The position numbers were made by a program, and so were the translations under genes. This document shows, in pieces, positions 29,104 to 40,217 of a stretch of 64,000 nucleotides of DNA. The stretch lies in the NCBI GenBank assembly GCA_007994965.1, contig VOPW01000001.1:496001-560000 (forward strand). The letters run 5' to 3'. Under the pieces are notes generated by a model. The model had not been told where the DNA came from. It saw nothing but the letters and a program-made list of their open reading frames with translations, and made no database searches. The stretch comes from Piscinibacter aquaticus (GTDB lineage Bacteria > Pseudomonadota > Gammaproteobacteria > Burkholderiales > Burkholderiaceae_C). Each line of letters starts with the position of its first letter. The stretch's first letter is position 1.

Positions 29104-32100
29104 ATGGACACGCGTAACGCCCCGAATGCCACGTCGCGGGGCGAACCCGCCGATGACCTCAGCGCCCTGGCGTGGGTGCAGGACGAATTGCGTCGCACGC
29201 TCGAGGCGGCGCACAAGTCGCTGCGCCGCTGCCTGAAGGAATCCGAGGCTGTCGGGTCTTCCGACGTCGACACCGTCGATCCTTCCGTGCTGCGCAGCGC
29301 GCGCACGTCGATCCACCAGGGTGCCGGCGCGCTCGAGCTGGTCGGCCTGCCCGAAGCGGCACTGGTGCTGCGCGCCAGCGAATCGCTGGTGCAGAAATTC
29401 GTCGCCAAGCCGCACAAGCTGACGCCGTTGGTGGTCGAGGCGATCGAGCACGCCTCGTTCGCGCTGCTCGACTACCGGCGCGCCGCCCGGCCGGCAAGCC
29501 CGTCTCGGCGCTGGCCATGTTCCCGCAATACCGCGCGGTTCAGGAAGCCGCCGGCGCCGAGCGCATCCATCCGGCCGACCTCTGGACGACCGACTGGCGC
29601 TGGCGCGACATCGCCAGCGATACCAGCGTGCCGCCGCGTGCGCTCGATGCCGCCACGCGCACCGCGATGGAAGGCCACCTGCTGGGCATCATGCGCACGC
29701 CGCAGCCCACGCTGGCTGCGGCACGAATGAGCGAAGGCTGCGCCGGCCTCGGCGCGGCCTCGGCCGACCCGCAGGTGGCCACGCTGTGGAAGCTCGCCTC
29801 GGCGGTGTTCGAGGCGCAGGCGCAGGGCCTGCTCGGCTTCGACGTCTTCAGCAAGCGCGTGGCCTCGCGGCTGCTCGCCCAGTACCGCGTGCTCGAGCGC
29901 GGCCAGAACGAAGTCTCCGAGCGCCTCGCGCAGGACCTGCTCTTCTTCTGCGCCCAGTCGCAGTCGCCGGGTGACGGGCGCCGTGCGCCGCGACTGGCCG
30001 CCGTGCGCCAGGCCTATGGGCTGGCCCACCACGTGCCCGTCGACTACAACGCGCCGACGCTCGGCCGCTTCGACCCGGCGGTGGTCGTGCAGTCTCGCAA
30101 GCGTGTGGCTGCGGCCAAGGAATCGTGGCAAGGCGTGGCCGGTGGCGAACTGCACCGCCTGTCGGGCCTGAACGAGCAGTTCTCGCTGGTCGGTGATTCG
30201 CTCAAGCGCCTGTTCCCGCTCGGTGAGGCCTTCGCAGCCGAGCTGCAGATGGCCATTGCGCAGACGATCAACAGCGGTGCCGCGCCGCAAGCGCAACTGG
30301 CGATGGAAGTGGCCACCAGCCTCTTGTACATCGAGGCTGCGCTGGAGGATTCGGAATTCGACAACCCGGTGCAGGCCGAGCGCGTGCGCCGGCTGGCCGA
30401 CCGCCTCGGTTCGGTGCGCGAGGGCAAGCCGCCCGAGCCGCTCGAGCCGTGGATGGAAGAGCTCTACCGCCGCGTCTCCGACCGCCAGACGATGGGCAGC
30501 GTGGTGCAGGAGCTGCGCGCCTCGCTGGCCGAGGCCGAGAAGCTGATCGACCAGTTCTTCCGCAATCCGGCCGATCGCCGGTGCTGATCCCGGTACCGAG
30601 CCAGCTCTCGGCGATGCGCGGCGTGCTGTCGGTGCTGGGCATCGACGGGCCACCACCGCGCTGCTGCGCATGCGCGACGAGGTCGAGGGCCTGATCCAGA
30701 CCGAACTCGACCCGACGCGCATCAACCAGACCGGCCTGTTCGACCGCATCGCCGGCAACCTCGGTGCGCTCGGCTTCCTGATCGACATGCTCAGCGTGCA
30801 GCCGCAGATGGCGAAGTCGCTGTTCGTCTTCGACCCGCGCACCGGCACGCTCGATCCGGTGATGGGCCGCGGCGACAGCACCCGCCATGGCGGCAGCGTG
30901 CCGCCGGTAGAGCCGCGCCTGATCGAGCAGGCGCAGCAGCTGGCCTTCGCCGCGGCGCAGCCCGATGTGCCGGTGGCGGAGGTGGCGCGTGACCTCGAGC
31001 GGCTCTCGCACGAGGCGCACCGGCCGATCAGGACACGCTGGCCGAGACCGTCGATCGCACGCGCGAGGCGCTGGCCCGCGCCGAGCAGGCCGACGACCGT
31101 GAAGGCGTGGCCTCGGTGCGCGGTGAGCTGAGCGACCTGCTGGTCGACTTCGTGCACAGCACCTCCGAGCCGATGCCGCTGGAGCCGGAGATCGCCGAGT
31201 TCCGTGCCGCGCCGGTGACGGCGCCGGCCCCGCTGGTGGCCGCCGAGCCCGAGCTCGCCGAAGACGACGAGATGCGCGAGGTCTTCCTCGAGGAGGCCCG
31301 CGAGGTGCTGCAGGACGCCGGGTCCGCCACCGACGGGCTGGCCGGTGCGCCGTCCGACGTGGCGCTGCTCACCACCGTGCGCCGCGCCTTCCACACGCTC
31401 AAGGGCAGCTCGCGCATGGTCGGGCTGAAGGAGTTCGGCGAAGCCGCCTGGGCCTGCGAGCAGATCTACAACACGCAACTGGCCGAGAGCCGCCCGGCCG
31501 AGCCGGCGCTGATCGACTTCACCCGCTGGGTGCTCGTCGACGGCCGCCTGGGTCGAGGACATCGCCCAGCGCCGCGATGGCGCTCGCAGTGCCGCCGCCA
31601 TCAAGGCCGCGGCGCAGCGCCGGCCTCCGGCGAAGCGCCGGTGCCGACTGAGCCGGCCGAGACCGCCGTGCCGCTGACGCTCGCCGTCCCCGAGCTGCCC
31701 AGCGCGCAGGCGCTGGAACTGCCGGCCGCCGTGCCGCAGCCCGAGCCCGCCCTGCCCGAGGTGTCGTTCGAGATCGATCTGTCGGCGCTCGACGCCCCGG
31801 CCTCCGCGCCGACGCCGTTCGAGCCACAGGCCACCCAGCCGCTGCCGCTGGCCGAGACCCCCGCGCCGGCCATGGTCGACCTCTCGCTCGACCTGATCGA
31901 CCTCGATCTCGGTGGCGAGCCGGTCGTTGCGGCACCCGCACCCGAACCCGCCATGGAAGCCGCGGCTTCCGTCGCGGCGCCGTCGGACGACGACAACGTC
32001 AAGGTCGTCGGCCCGCTGCGCATCGGTATCCCGCTGTTCAACATCTACCTCAACGAGGCCGACGAGCTGTCGCGCCGGCTGACCACCGAAGTCGCCGAGT

Positions 32101-35100
32101 GGGCGATGGAACTGCACCGTCCGATCGGCGAGACGCCGATCGCGCTGGCGCACTCGCTGGCCGGCAGCTCGGCCACGGTCGGCTTCAACGAACTGTCGCA
32201 GCTGGCCCGTGCGCTCGAGCATGCGCAGACCCGTTCGCAGGCGATCGGCTACGGCACGCCCGACGAGGCGCGGCTGTTCGTCGACACCGCCGAGGAAATC
32301 CGCCGACTGCTGCACCAGTTCGCCGCCGGCTTCCTGAAGGAGCCCGCGCCCGAGCTGCTGCAGCGCCGGCCGAGCATGAGTTCGAATCGGCGCGCCGCCT
32401 CGAGGCGGCCACCGCCGCGGCCGACCTGCCGCCGTCCACCGGCATGGGCGCCTTCGAGGACGCACCGGTGCTCGAGCGCATCGATCTGGCGCCTGCGCCG
32501 GCCGAGCCCGCTGCACCCGCCGAGCCGCCCGCCATCAGTCGCCCTGCGCCGTTCGAGACCAGCGGCATGGGCACCACCAGTTTCGGCCAGCTCGACACCC
32601 GTGTCGAAGCGCTCGGTGTCGCCGAACTGAAGCCGCTGGGCGAATTGCCCTCGGCCGATGCCGAGCGGATCACGCCGGTCGAACGCGAAGTCGCGATCGA
32701 AGGCACCGAGGACATCGACGCAGTCGACGCCGTCGATGCCGAACTGTTCCCGATCTTCGAGGAAGAGGGCCAGGACCTGCTGCCGCAGCTCGCGTCGCAG
32801 CTGCGCGACTGGGCCCGTCGTCCGAGCGAGGCCAGCCACGCGGCGGCCTGCATGCGCACGCTGCACACGCTCAAGGGCGGTGCGCGCACTGGCGGGCGCG
32901 ATGCGCCTGGGCGAAATGGCGCACCGTCTCGAGACCCGCATCGAGCAGCTGCTGGCCGATCCGCCGGTGGCCGCCGCCGACGTGGAGCAACTGCAGTCGC
33001 GCGCCGACGGCTTGATGCAGGTCTTCGAGCTGCTGCGCTCGCGCGATGCCCAGGCCTACGCCGAGGCCAGCGCTGCCGTGGCGGCCGTGACCCCGCCGCC
33101 GGCCGAGCCGGTGGTCAGCGTGATCGAACTGCCGCCGGCCGAGCCGGCCCCGCACTCGAGGTGGCGGAGACGACCGAACCGGAAGCGCCGCTGGCCGAGC
33201 CTGCGGTGCAGGCCGCCGAACCGGTGCCGGCTGCCGCCGCACCGGCGAGCGACGTGGCGCCGTTCGACTGGTCGCGCTTCGCGCTGGGTGGTGCCAATGC
33301 CCGCGTCGTCGTCGAGAAGACGCAGTCGGCCGCTCAGACTGCCGTGCGCGTGCGTGCGCCGCTGCTCGACCGCCCGGTCAACCAGGCCGGCGAGGTGTCG
33401 ATCACGCGTTCGCGCATCGAGTCGGAAGTCGGCCAGATCAAGAACTCGCTGGGCGACCTGACGGAAAACCTGGAGCGTCTGCGCCAGCAACTGCGCGACA
33501 TCGAGCTTCAGGCCGAGACGCAGATGAGCTCTCGGCTCGAGGCCGCCAAGGCCGCGTCGCAGTCGTTCGACCCGCTGGAGTTCGACCGCTTCACGCGCTT
33601 CCAGGAAATCACCCGCATGATGGCCGAGTCGGTGAACGACGTGGCCACGGTGCAGCGCACGCTGCAGCGCTCGCTGGACAGCACCGAAGACGAGCTGGCC
33701 ACGCAGGCGCGGCTGACGCGCGACCTGCAGGACGACCTGCTGCGCACGCGCATGGTGGAGTTCGAGGGCCAGTCCGACCGCCTGTACCGCGTGGTGCGCC
33801 AGGCGGCCAAGGAGACCGGCAAGCAGGTGCGCCTGGACATCGTCGGGGGCTCGATCGAAATCGACCGCGGCGTGCTCGACCGGATGATCGGCGCCTTCGA
33901 GCACCTGCTGCGCAACTGCGTGACGCACGGCATCGAGTCGCCCGAGGCGCGCGCCGCCGCGCACAAGGACGCGGCCGGCACCGTGCTGGTGTCGGTGACG
34001 CAGGAAGGCAACGAAGTCGGCATCGAGTTCCGCGACGACGGCCGCGGCCTCGACCTGCAGCGCATCCGCGCCAAGGGCGTGGCGATGGGCCTGATCGGCG
34101 CCGACCAGGACGTCGGCGATGCCGAACTGGCCAACCTGATCTTCACGCCGGGCTTCAGCACCGCCGAGACGGTGACCGAACTCGCCGGTCGGGGCGTCGG
34201 CATGGACGTGGTCCGCTCCGAAGTGAACGCGATGGGTGGCCGCATCGAGACCGCCACCGCGCCGGGGCAGGGCACCTCGTTCAAGCTGGTGCTTCCGCTG
34301 ACCACCGCGGTGACGCAGGTGGTGATGCTGCGCTGCGGCGACGCCACGGTCGCGGTGCCGTCGACGCTGATCGAGATCGTTCGCCGCGCCTCGCCGGAAG
34401 AGATCGAGCAGGCCTATGCCAGCGGCGCCTACGTGCTGGGCGATCGTCCGCTGCCGTTCTTCTGGCTCGGTGCCCTGCTGCAACTGAGCCCGGCGCCAAC
34501 CGAGAACGCCGGCCGCACGCGCCCGGTGGTGGTGGTGCGCTCGGCGCAGCAGCGCGTGGCGCTGCACGTCGACGAAGTGCTGGGCAACCAGGAAGTGGTG
34601 GTCAAGAACCTCGGGCCGCAGCTCTCGCGCCTGCCGGGTCTGGCCGGCATGACGCTGCTCGCCTCGGGCTCGGTGGCGCTGATCTACAACCCGGTGGCGC
34701 TGGCCACGCTGTACGGCGATACCGCACGCGCCGCCACGCTGGCCACGCTGCAGGGCGGCACGGCGCCGGCTTCGCCGACCGAGGCGACGCCCGAGCCGCA
34801 GGTGGCGGCCGCGCCGCTGGTGCTGGTGGTCGACGATTCGCTGACGGTGCGCCGCGTGACGCAGCGCCTGCTGGTGCGCGAAGGCTACCGCGTCGCGCTG
34901 GCCAAGGACGGCATCGACGCGCTGGAGAAGCTCGCCGAGGAGCGTCCGCAGGTGGTGCTCTCGGACATTGAAATGCCCCGCATGGACGGCTTCGACACGG
35001 TGCGCAACATCCGTGGCGACGCCCGCCTGCGCGATCTGCCGGTGATCATGATCACCTCGCGCATCGCGCAGAAGCACCGCGACTACGCCGCCGAGCTCGG

Positions 35101-35188
35101 TGTCGATCACTACCTGGGCAAGCCGTACTCGGAAGACGACCTGCTGGCGCTGATCGGCCGCTACGTGGCCACGGCCGCCACGGCCTGA
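29104..35188 (+). CDS. pilL: Chemotaxis-type hybrid histidine kinase PilL/ChpA, about ten error sites
   Basis: About 2,030 residues after repair. Several histidine phosphotransfer-like segments precede the kinase: near ARTSIHQGAGALELVGL, FHTLKGSSRMVGL, LAHSLAGSSATVGF and LHTLKGGAR. Then come the dimerisation part (NQAGEVSITRSRIESEVGQI), the ATPase N box (FEHLLRNCVTHGIES) and G boxes (DDGRGLDL, GRGVGMDVV), a CheW-like domain and a C-terminal receiver (VVDDSLTVRR, LSDIEMPRMDG). Breaks: 29487, 30578, 31620 and 32366 (CCTGG to CCGG), 30646 (CCAGG to CGGG), 31028 (CCAGG to CAGG), 31543-31551 (extra C beside CCTGG), 32887 (CACTGG) and 33148 (CCCG); also a substitution at 33373-33377. Confidence 0.93.
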
Positions 35189-35195
35189 TGGCGAC

Positions 35196-36228
35196 ATGGC
35201 CGAGCTGGTCGACCACCTCGCCGAGCTGACCGGCTTTCGCGACCGCGAGCTGCTCGACGTCACGCTGGTCGGCGCGCTGCGAGATCTGCTGCGCCCGCGG
35301 CCGCGGGCGGTGGCGATCTACCGCAGCGTCGGCGAGGCGGGCAACGAGCGCTGGCTCACGCGAGCGCGCCTGACTGCCGGCGAGCTCGCGGCCAGCGCCG
35401 ACCCGGCCTGGATCGACCTCGATCAGCTGCCGCGCCGCGAAGACCATCCCGAGCGGCTGCAGGCCTACTTGAGCCACGGCATCGTGGCCGTGCCGGGCAC
35501 GCCTCACCGCACCTTCTTCCCGGTGGCCACCGATCGCGAGCACCTCGGCGTGATGGAGGTCGAGAGCGATGCGCCGCTGGACGAACGCGACGAGCGCATG
35601 GTGATGAGCATCCTGCGCATCTACCGCAACTTCCAGGGCCTGCTCGACTACAGCGAACGCGACACGCTGACCGGGCTGCTGAACCGCAAGACCTTCGACG
35701 AGAGCTTCATGAAGACGGTGGCGGAGTCGAACCCGCCCCCGGCCGCCGATGCGGATGCCGGCCGCCGCCGGCCGGGCGCTGCCGCCACTGGCTGGGCGTG
35801 ATCGACATCGACCACTTCAAGCGCGTCAACGACAGCTTCGGCCACCTGATCGGCGACGAGGTGCTGCTGCTGATGTCGCGGCTGATGCGCAGCAGCTTCC
35901 GCTTCGATGATCGCCTGTATCGCTTCGGCGGCGAGGAGTTCGTCGTGCTGATGCGCTGTGCCGATGGCGAGGCGGCAGCGCATGCCTTCGAGCGGCTGCG
36001 CGGCAACGTCGAGCGCCACCAGTTCCCGCAGGTCGGGCGCATCACGGTCAGCATCGGCTTCACCGAGCTAAAGCCGGGCGACACCCCCAACGGCGCCTTC
36101 GAGCGTGCCGACAAGGCGGTGTATTTCGCAAAGGGCCATGGGCGCAACCGGGTGCGCCACCACGCCGACTGGTGGCCCAGGGCCACCTCGCCGACGACGC
36201 CAAGATCGGCGACGTGGAACTCTTCTAG
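35196..36228 (+). CDS. GAF-like sensor plus GGDEF diguanylate cyclase, two apparent frameshifts
   Basis: About 344 residues. The N-terminal 140 residues resemble a GAF-type sensor, and the GGDEF domain begins at SERDTLTGLLNRKTF. The active-site loop reads FGGEEFVVLMR, an intact GGEEF, so cyclic di-GMP synthesis is likely. The frame breaks at 35768 (CCGG, probably CCTGG) just before WLGVIDIDHFKRVND, and at 36169 (CTGG, expected CCTGG) near the end, restoring ADLVAQGHLADDAKIGDVELF. It starts 7 bases after pilL, so it is probably co-expressed with the pilus chemosensory system. No EAL domain or membrane segment. Confidence 0.88.
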
Positions 36229-36229
36229 T

Positions 36230-37733
36230 TCAACGCTTCTTCACCACCTCGAAGCGCTCCAGCGTGCGCGCGCGCGCCTCATCGTGCCGCACCAGCGGCG
36301 CCGGGTAATCGCGGCCGAGTTCGATGCCGGCGGCGGCGGGTCCACGGGGCGGGCTTCCCACGGTGCGTGGATAAGCTCGTCCGGCAGCTTCGCCAACTGC
36401 GGCAGGTAGCGGCGGATGAAGCGGCCTTGCGGATCGAACTTGCGGCTCTGCGCGACCGGGTTGAAGATGCGGAACCAGGGCTGCGCATCGCAGCCGGTGG
36501 AGGCCGCCCACTGCCAGCCGCCGTTGTTGGCGGCGAGGTCGAAGTCGTTGAGGCGGTCGGCGAAATACTGCTCGCCGCGCCGCCAGTCGATGCCGAAGTC
36601 CTTGGTCAGGAAGCTCGCCGTCACCATGCGCAGGCGGTTGTGCATGTAGCCGGTCTGGTTGAGCTGCAGCATAGCCGCGTCGACCAGTGGATAGCCCGTT
36701 CGACCTTCGCACCAGGCGGTCAACAGTTCGTCGGCATGCTTGCCGTGCTCCCAGCGGATCACATCGAACTCCGGCTTGAAGCTGGCGCCCACGACGCGCG
36801 GGTGGTGATGCAGGATCTGGTGGTAGAAGTCGCGCCACACCAACTCCGACAACCAGGTCTGCGCCCCCTCGCTGCCGGCCTGCGCGCGAGCCCCGGCTTC
36901 GCGCGCCAGCGTGCGCACCGAGCAGGTGCCGAAGCGCAGGTGCACCGACAGATAGCTCGGCCCCTTGACGGCGGGGAAGTCGCGCGTGCGCTGGTAGTCG
37001 TCGATGCGTGGCAGGAAGTCTTCCAGCAATGCGCTCGCGCCACGCGCGCCGACCGGGATCTTCAGGGCGTGCAGGTTGGTCTTTGCGAAGCCCATCGCCT
37101 CCAGCGTCGGCATGGCGGTTGAGATGCCCTCGGGCACCGGCGCCAGCGCGGCGGCGTGCCTCTCCACCGGATAGGCCTTCAGGTAGAACGGCTCCAGCTT
37201 GCGCAGCCAGCATTCTTGTAGGGCGTGAAGACGCTGTACGGCGCGCCCGCGCCGGTGAGCACCTCGCTGCGCTCGAAGATCACGTGATCCTTCGAGGTGT
37301 GCAGCGCGATGCCGTGCGCTGCCAGCGCGCCGCGCGCCTTGGCATCGCGCTCCAGCGCGGCCGGCTCGTCGTCGTGGTTGGCGTAGACGGCCTGAACGTG
37401 CAGTTCACGCGCGAGGCGGTCGATCTCCGGAACCGCATGGCCGTGGCGCACCAGCAATCGCACGCCGTCGTGACCGTGGGCGCGGCCGAGCGCGGCCAGT
37501 GCCTCGTCGAGCTGCACCGGGCTGTCGTGGATGAACTCCACCCGGCGGTCGGCCGAGAGGCCCCGCACCAGCAGCGCGTCGAGGATGTCGCGGTCGAAGA
37601 CGAACGCGCACCACACGCGCCGCGCCGAGCGCAGCGCGTGGTACAGCGCGGCGTGGTCGTCGGCGCGCAGGTCGCGGCGGAACCAGACCAGGGCCGCGTC
37701 GAGCGGCGCCGAGGCGTGTTTGTCGTGGGGCAT
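36230..37733 (-). CDS. phrB: Deoxyribodipyrimidine photolyase, two apparent frameshifts
   Basis: Light-driven repair of cyclobutane pyrimidine dimers, with FAD. The N-terminal antenna domain starts [17 protein letters not shown]. The FAD domain shows the conserved order [26 protein letters not shown]-type helix ([13 protein letters not shown]) and [20 protein letters not shown]. Breaks at 37207 (CTGG, expected CCTGG, restoring [16 protein letters not shown]) and near 36338 (CCTGG read as CCCG, restoring [15 protein letters not shown]). About 501 residues. It converges with the GGDEF gene (1-base gap) and diverges from yqgE. Confidence 0.93.
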
Positions 37734-37749
37734 GGGCCGAGTCTATAAA
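37720..37749 (+). promoter_or_regulatory. Possible promoter abutting the yqgE start
   Basis: TTGTCG (37720-37725), an 18-base spacer and TATAAA (37744-37749). The hexamer ends only 8 bases before the yqgE ATG, so a transcript starting 6-8 bases downstream would be leaderless or nearly so. No Shine-Dalgarno sequence is seen before that ATG. Confidence 0.4.
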
Positions 37750-37757
37750 ATGCCCTC

Positions 37758-38345
37758 ATGGCGGGCGAACCGATCAACCTCACGAACCAGTTCCTGATCG
37801 CCATGCCCGGCATGGCCGACGGCACGTTCGCGGGCAGCGTGGTTTACCTGTGCGAGCACACCGAGAAGGGCGCGCTCGGCACGGTGATCAACAAGCCGAT
37901 CGACATCAAGCTGAAGAACCTGTTCGAGAAGGTCGAACTGACGCTCGATCGCGAGGATCTGGCCGAGGCGCCGGTATTCTTCGGCGGCCCGGTGCAGACC
38001 GAACGCGGCTTCGTGCTGCACGAGCCGCTGGGCGGTGGCGAGGGCGACGGCGGCCACTACAACTCGACGCTGCAGATCCCCGGCGGGCTGGAGATGACCA
38101 CCAGCAAGGACGTGCTGGAGGCGCTGGCCCACGGCGCCGGCCCGAAGAAGGTGCTGGTGACGCTGGGCTACAGCGGCTGGGGCGCCGGCCAGCTGGAAGA
38201 CGAGATCGGCCGCAACGGCTGGCTCACGGTGGATGCCGAGCCCGGCATCATCTTCGACACGCCGGTCGAGCAGCGCTACGAGCGCGCGCTGTCGCTGCTC
38301 GGCATCGACCCGCGCATGCTCAGCCAGGAGGCGGGGCACGCATGA
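37758..38345 (+). CDS. yqgE: YqgE/AlgH family protein (DUF179)
   Basis: Unbroken, 195 residues. The family signature is clear: NQFLIAMPGMADGTFAGSVV near the N-terminus, then GALGTVINKP and FFGGPVQTERGFVLH. The fold is known but the biochemical role is not; in pseudomonads AlgH affects alginate and virulence gene expression. It overlaps ruvX by four bases, a pairing conserved across many Proteobacteria, and the cluster continues to pyrR and pyrB. Confidence 0.95.
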   Translation: MAGEPINLTNQFLIAMPGMADGTFAGSVVYLCEHTEKGALGTVINKPIDIKLKNLFEKVELTLDREDLAEAPVFFGGPVQTERGFVLHEPLGGGEGDGGHYNSTLQIPGGLEMTTSKDVLEALAHGAGPKKVLVTLGYSGWGAGQLEDEIGRNGWLTVDAEPGIIFDTPVEQRYERALSLLGIDPRMLSQEAGHA

Positions 38346-38755
38346 GCGCTTCGGAGAGCGCCGTGTCCTCCGCCCACCGCAGCTTTCTCGCTTTCGATTT
38401 CGGACTCAAGCGCGTCGGCGTGGCCGCGGGCAACAGCCTGACACGCCGGGCGACGCCGCTTCGCACCGTGGCGGCCGAGGGTGACGCCCGTTTCGACGCC
38501 ATCGGCCGGCTGATCGCCGAGTGGCAGCCCGATGCGCTGATCGTGGGGGTGCCGGTGCACCCGGATGGCGCGCCGCACGACAATACGCGCCGCGCCCAGC
38601 GCTTCGCCCGCCAGTTGCACGGCCGCTTCCGGCTGCCGGTGCACGAGGTCGACGAACGCTACAGCACCACCGAAGCCTCGGCAGCGGGCGCGCGCGACCT
38701 CGATGCCGCCTCGGCGGCGATCATCCTCGACCAATACCTGCGAACCTTGCCATGA
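38342..38755 (+). CDS. ruvX: Putative pre-16S rRNA nuclease YqgF (RuvX)
   Basis: Unbroken, 137 residues, RNase H fold. The first acidic residue lies in FLAFDFGLKRVGVA, the second strand reads ALIVGVPVHPDGAPHDNTRRAQ, VDERYSTTEA carries the conserved Glu, and the last Asp is in AAIILDQYL. In E. coli YqgF acts in 5' maturation of 16S rRNA. It overlaps yqgE and pyrR by four bases each. Confidence 0.94.
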   Translation: MSASESAVSSAHRSFLAFDFGLKRVGVAAGNSLTRRATPLRTVAAEGDARFDAIGRLIAEWQPDALIVGVPVHPDGAPHDNTRRAQRFARQLHGRFRLPVHEVDERYSTTEASAAGARDLDAASAAIILDQYLRTLP

Positions 38756-39255
38756 GCACGCTCCACCTCGACGCCGAAGCGCTCTACACCGACCTGCTGG
38801 CCGGCGTGCGCACGCTGCTGCAGCCGGACAGCGCCCTGGTCGGCATCTGGTCGGGCGGGGCGTGGCTGGCCGAGCGGCTGCAGCGCGACTTGAAGCTGCC
38901 AGGCGAGCACGGGGTGATCTCCAGCGCGCTGCACCGCGACGACTTCGGCTCGCGCGGCCTGAGCGGTGCGGCCGACCACACCCGGCTGCCCTTCGAGATC
39001 GAGGGCCGACCGATCGTGCTGATCGACGACGTGCTCTTCACCGGGCGCACCACGCGCGCGGTGATCAACGAACTGTTCGACTTCGGCCGCCCGGCCAGCG
39101 TCACGCTGGCCGTGCTGGTCGACCGCGGCGGCCGCGAACTGCCGATCCAGCCGGCCTTCTCGGCCGCGCGCATCGCCTTGCCGCGCGGCCAGCGCCTGTC
39201 CCTGGCACGGGATGAGCAGGGCCACTTCAGCTTCGACATCAAGGAAGCCGCCTGA
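38752..39255 (+). CDS. pyrR: PyrR-type phosphoribosyltransferase / pyrimidine regulator
   Basis: Unbroken, 167 residues. The PRPP-binding motif [15 protein letters not shown] and the PyrR-typical [13 protein letters not shown] and [12 protein letters not shown] are present. In Gram-positive bacteria PyrR is an RNA-binding attenuator with uracil phosphoribosyltransferase activity. In Proteobacteria the enzymatic role is more likely. It sits directly before pyrB with stop and start one base apart (39255/39257). Confidence 0.92.
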   Translation: MSTLHLDAEALYTDLLAGVRTLLQPDSALVGIWSGGAWLAERLQRDLKLPGEHGVISSALHRDDFGSRGLSGAADHTRLPFEIEGRPIVLIDDVLFTGRTTRAVINELFDFGRPASVTLAVLVDRGGRELPIQPAFSAARIALPRGQRLSLARDEQGHFSFDIKEAA

Positions 39256-39256
39256 G

Positions 39257-40217
39257 ATGCTTTCAAGCGCAACCCCAGCTCAACGCCAACGGCGAGCTGA
39301 TCCACCTGCTGTCGATCGAGGGCCTGCCCAAGGCCGTGCTGACGCAGATCCTCGACACCGCGGGCAGCTTCCTGTCGGTCAACGAGCGTGAGGTGAAGAA
39401 GGTGCCGCTGCTGCGCGGCAAGAGCGTGTTCAACCTGTTCTTCGAGAACAGCACGCGCACGCGCACCACCTTCGAGATCGCGGCCAAGCGCCTCTCCGCC
39501 GACGTGATCAACCTCGACATCGCGCGCAGTTCCACCGCCAAGGGCGAGAGCCTGCTCGACACGATCGCGAATCTCTCCGCGATGCATGCCGACATGTTCG
39601 TCGTGCGGCACAGCGAGAGCGGCGCGCCCTACCTGATCGCGCAGCACTGCGCGCCGCACGTGCACGTGGTCAATGCCGGCGACGGGCGCCACGCGCACCC
39701 GACGCAGGGCCTGCTCGACATGTACACGATCCGCCACTACAAGCGCGACTTCACCAACCTCACGGTGGCGATCGTCGGCGACATCGTGCACTCGCGCGTG
39801 GCGCGCTCCGACATCCACGCGCTGACCACGCTGGGCGTGCCGGAGATCCGCGCCGTCGGCCCGAAGACGCTGGTGCCGGGCGACCTGCGCGAGATGGGCG
39901 TTCGCGTCTGCCACGACATGGCCGAGGGCATCCGCGGCGCCGACGTGATCATCATGCTGCGCCTGCAGAACGAGCGCATGAGCGGCGCGATGCTGCCCTC
40001 GGCCGGCGAGTTCTTCAAGAACTACGGCCTGACGCCGGAGAAGCTGGCGCTGGCCAAGCCCGACGCGATCGTGATGCATCCCGGGCCGATCAACCGCGGC
40101 GTCGAGATCGATTCCGCCGTGGCCGACGGCGAGCACAGCGTGATCCTGCCGCAGGTGACCTTCGGCATCGCGGTGCGCATGGCGGTCATGTCCATCATCG
40201 CGGGCAACAACGCATGA
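39257..40217 (+). CDS. pyrB: Aspartate carbamoyltransferase catalytic chain, N-terminal error sites
   Basis: Condenses carbamoyl phosphate and aspartate in pyrimidine synthesis. The carbamoyl phosphate loop [24 protein letters not shown] and the end motif [12 protein letters not shown] are complete. The start is damaged: from the ATG at 39257 the frame must shift by two lost bases, near 39264 (expected ML-x-KRN) and near 39274 (a C run before the conserved [19 protein letters not shown]). Neither site is a CCWGG. Length is about 320. The stop overlaps the next gene's ATG, so the pair is coupled, in line with PyrB needing the inactive dihydroorotase partner. Confidence 0.92.
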
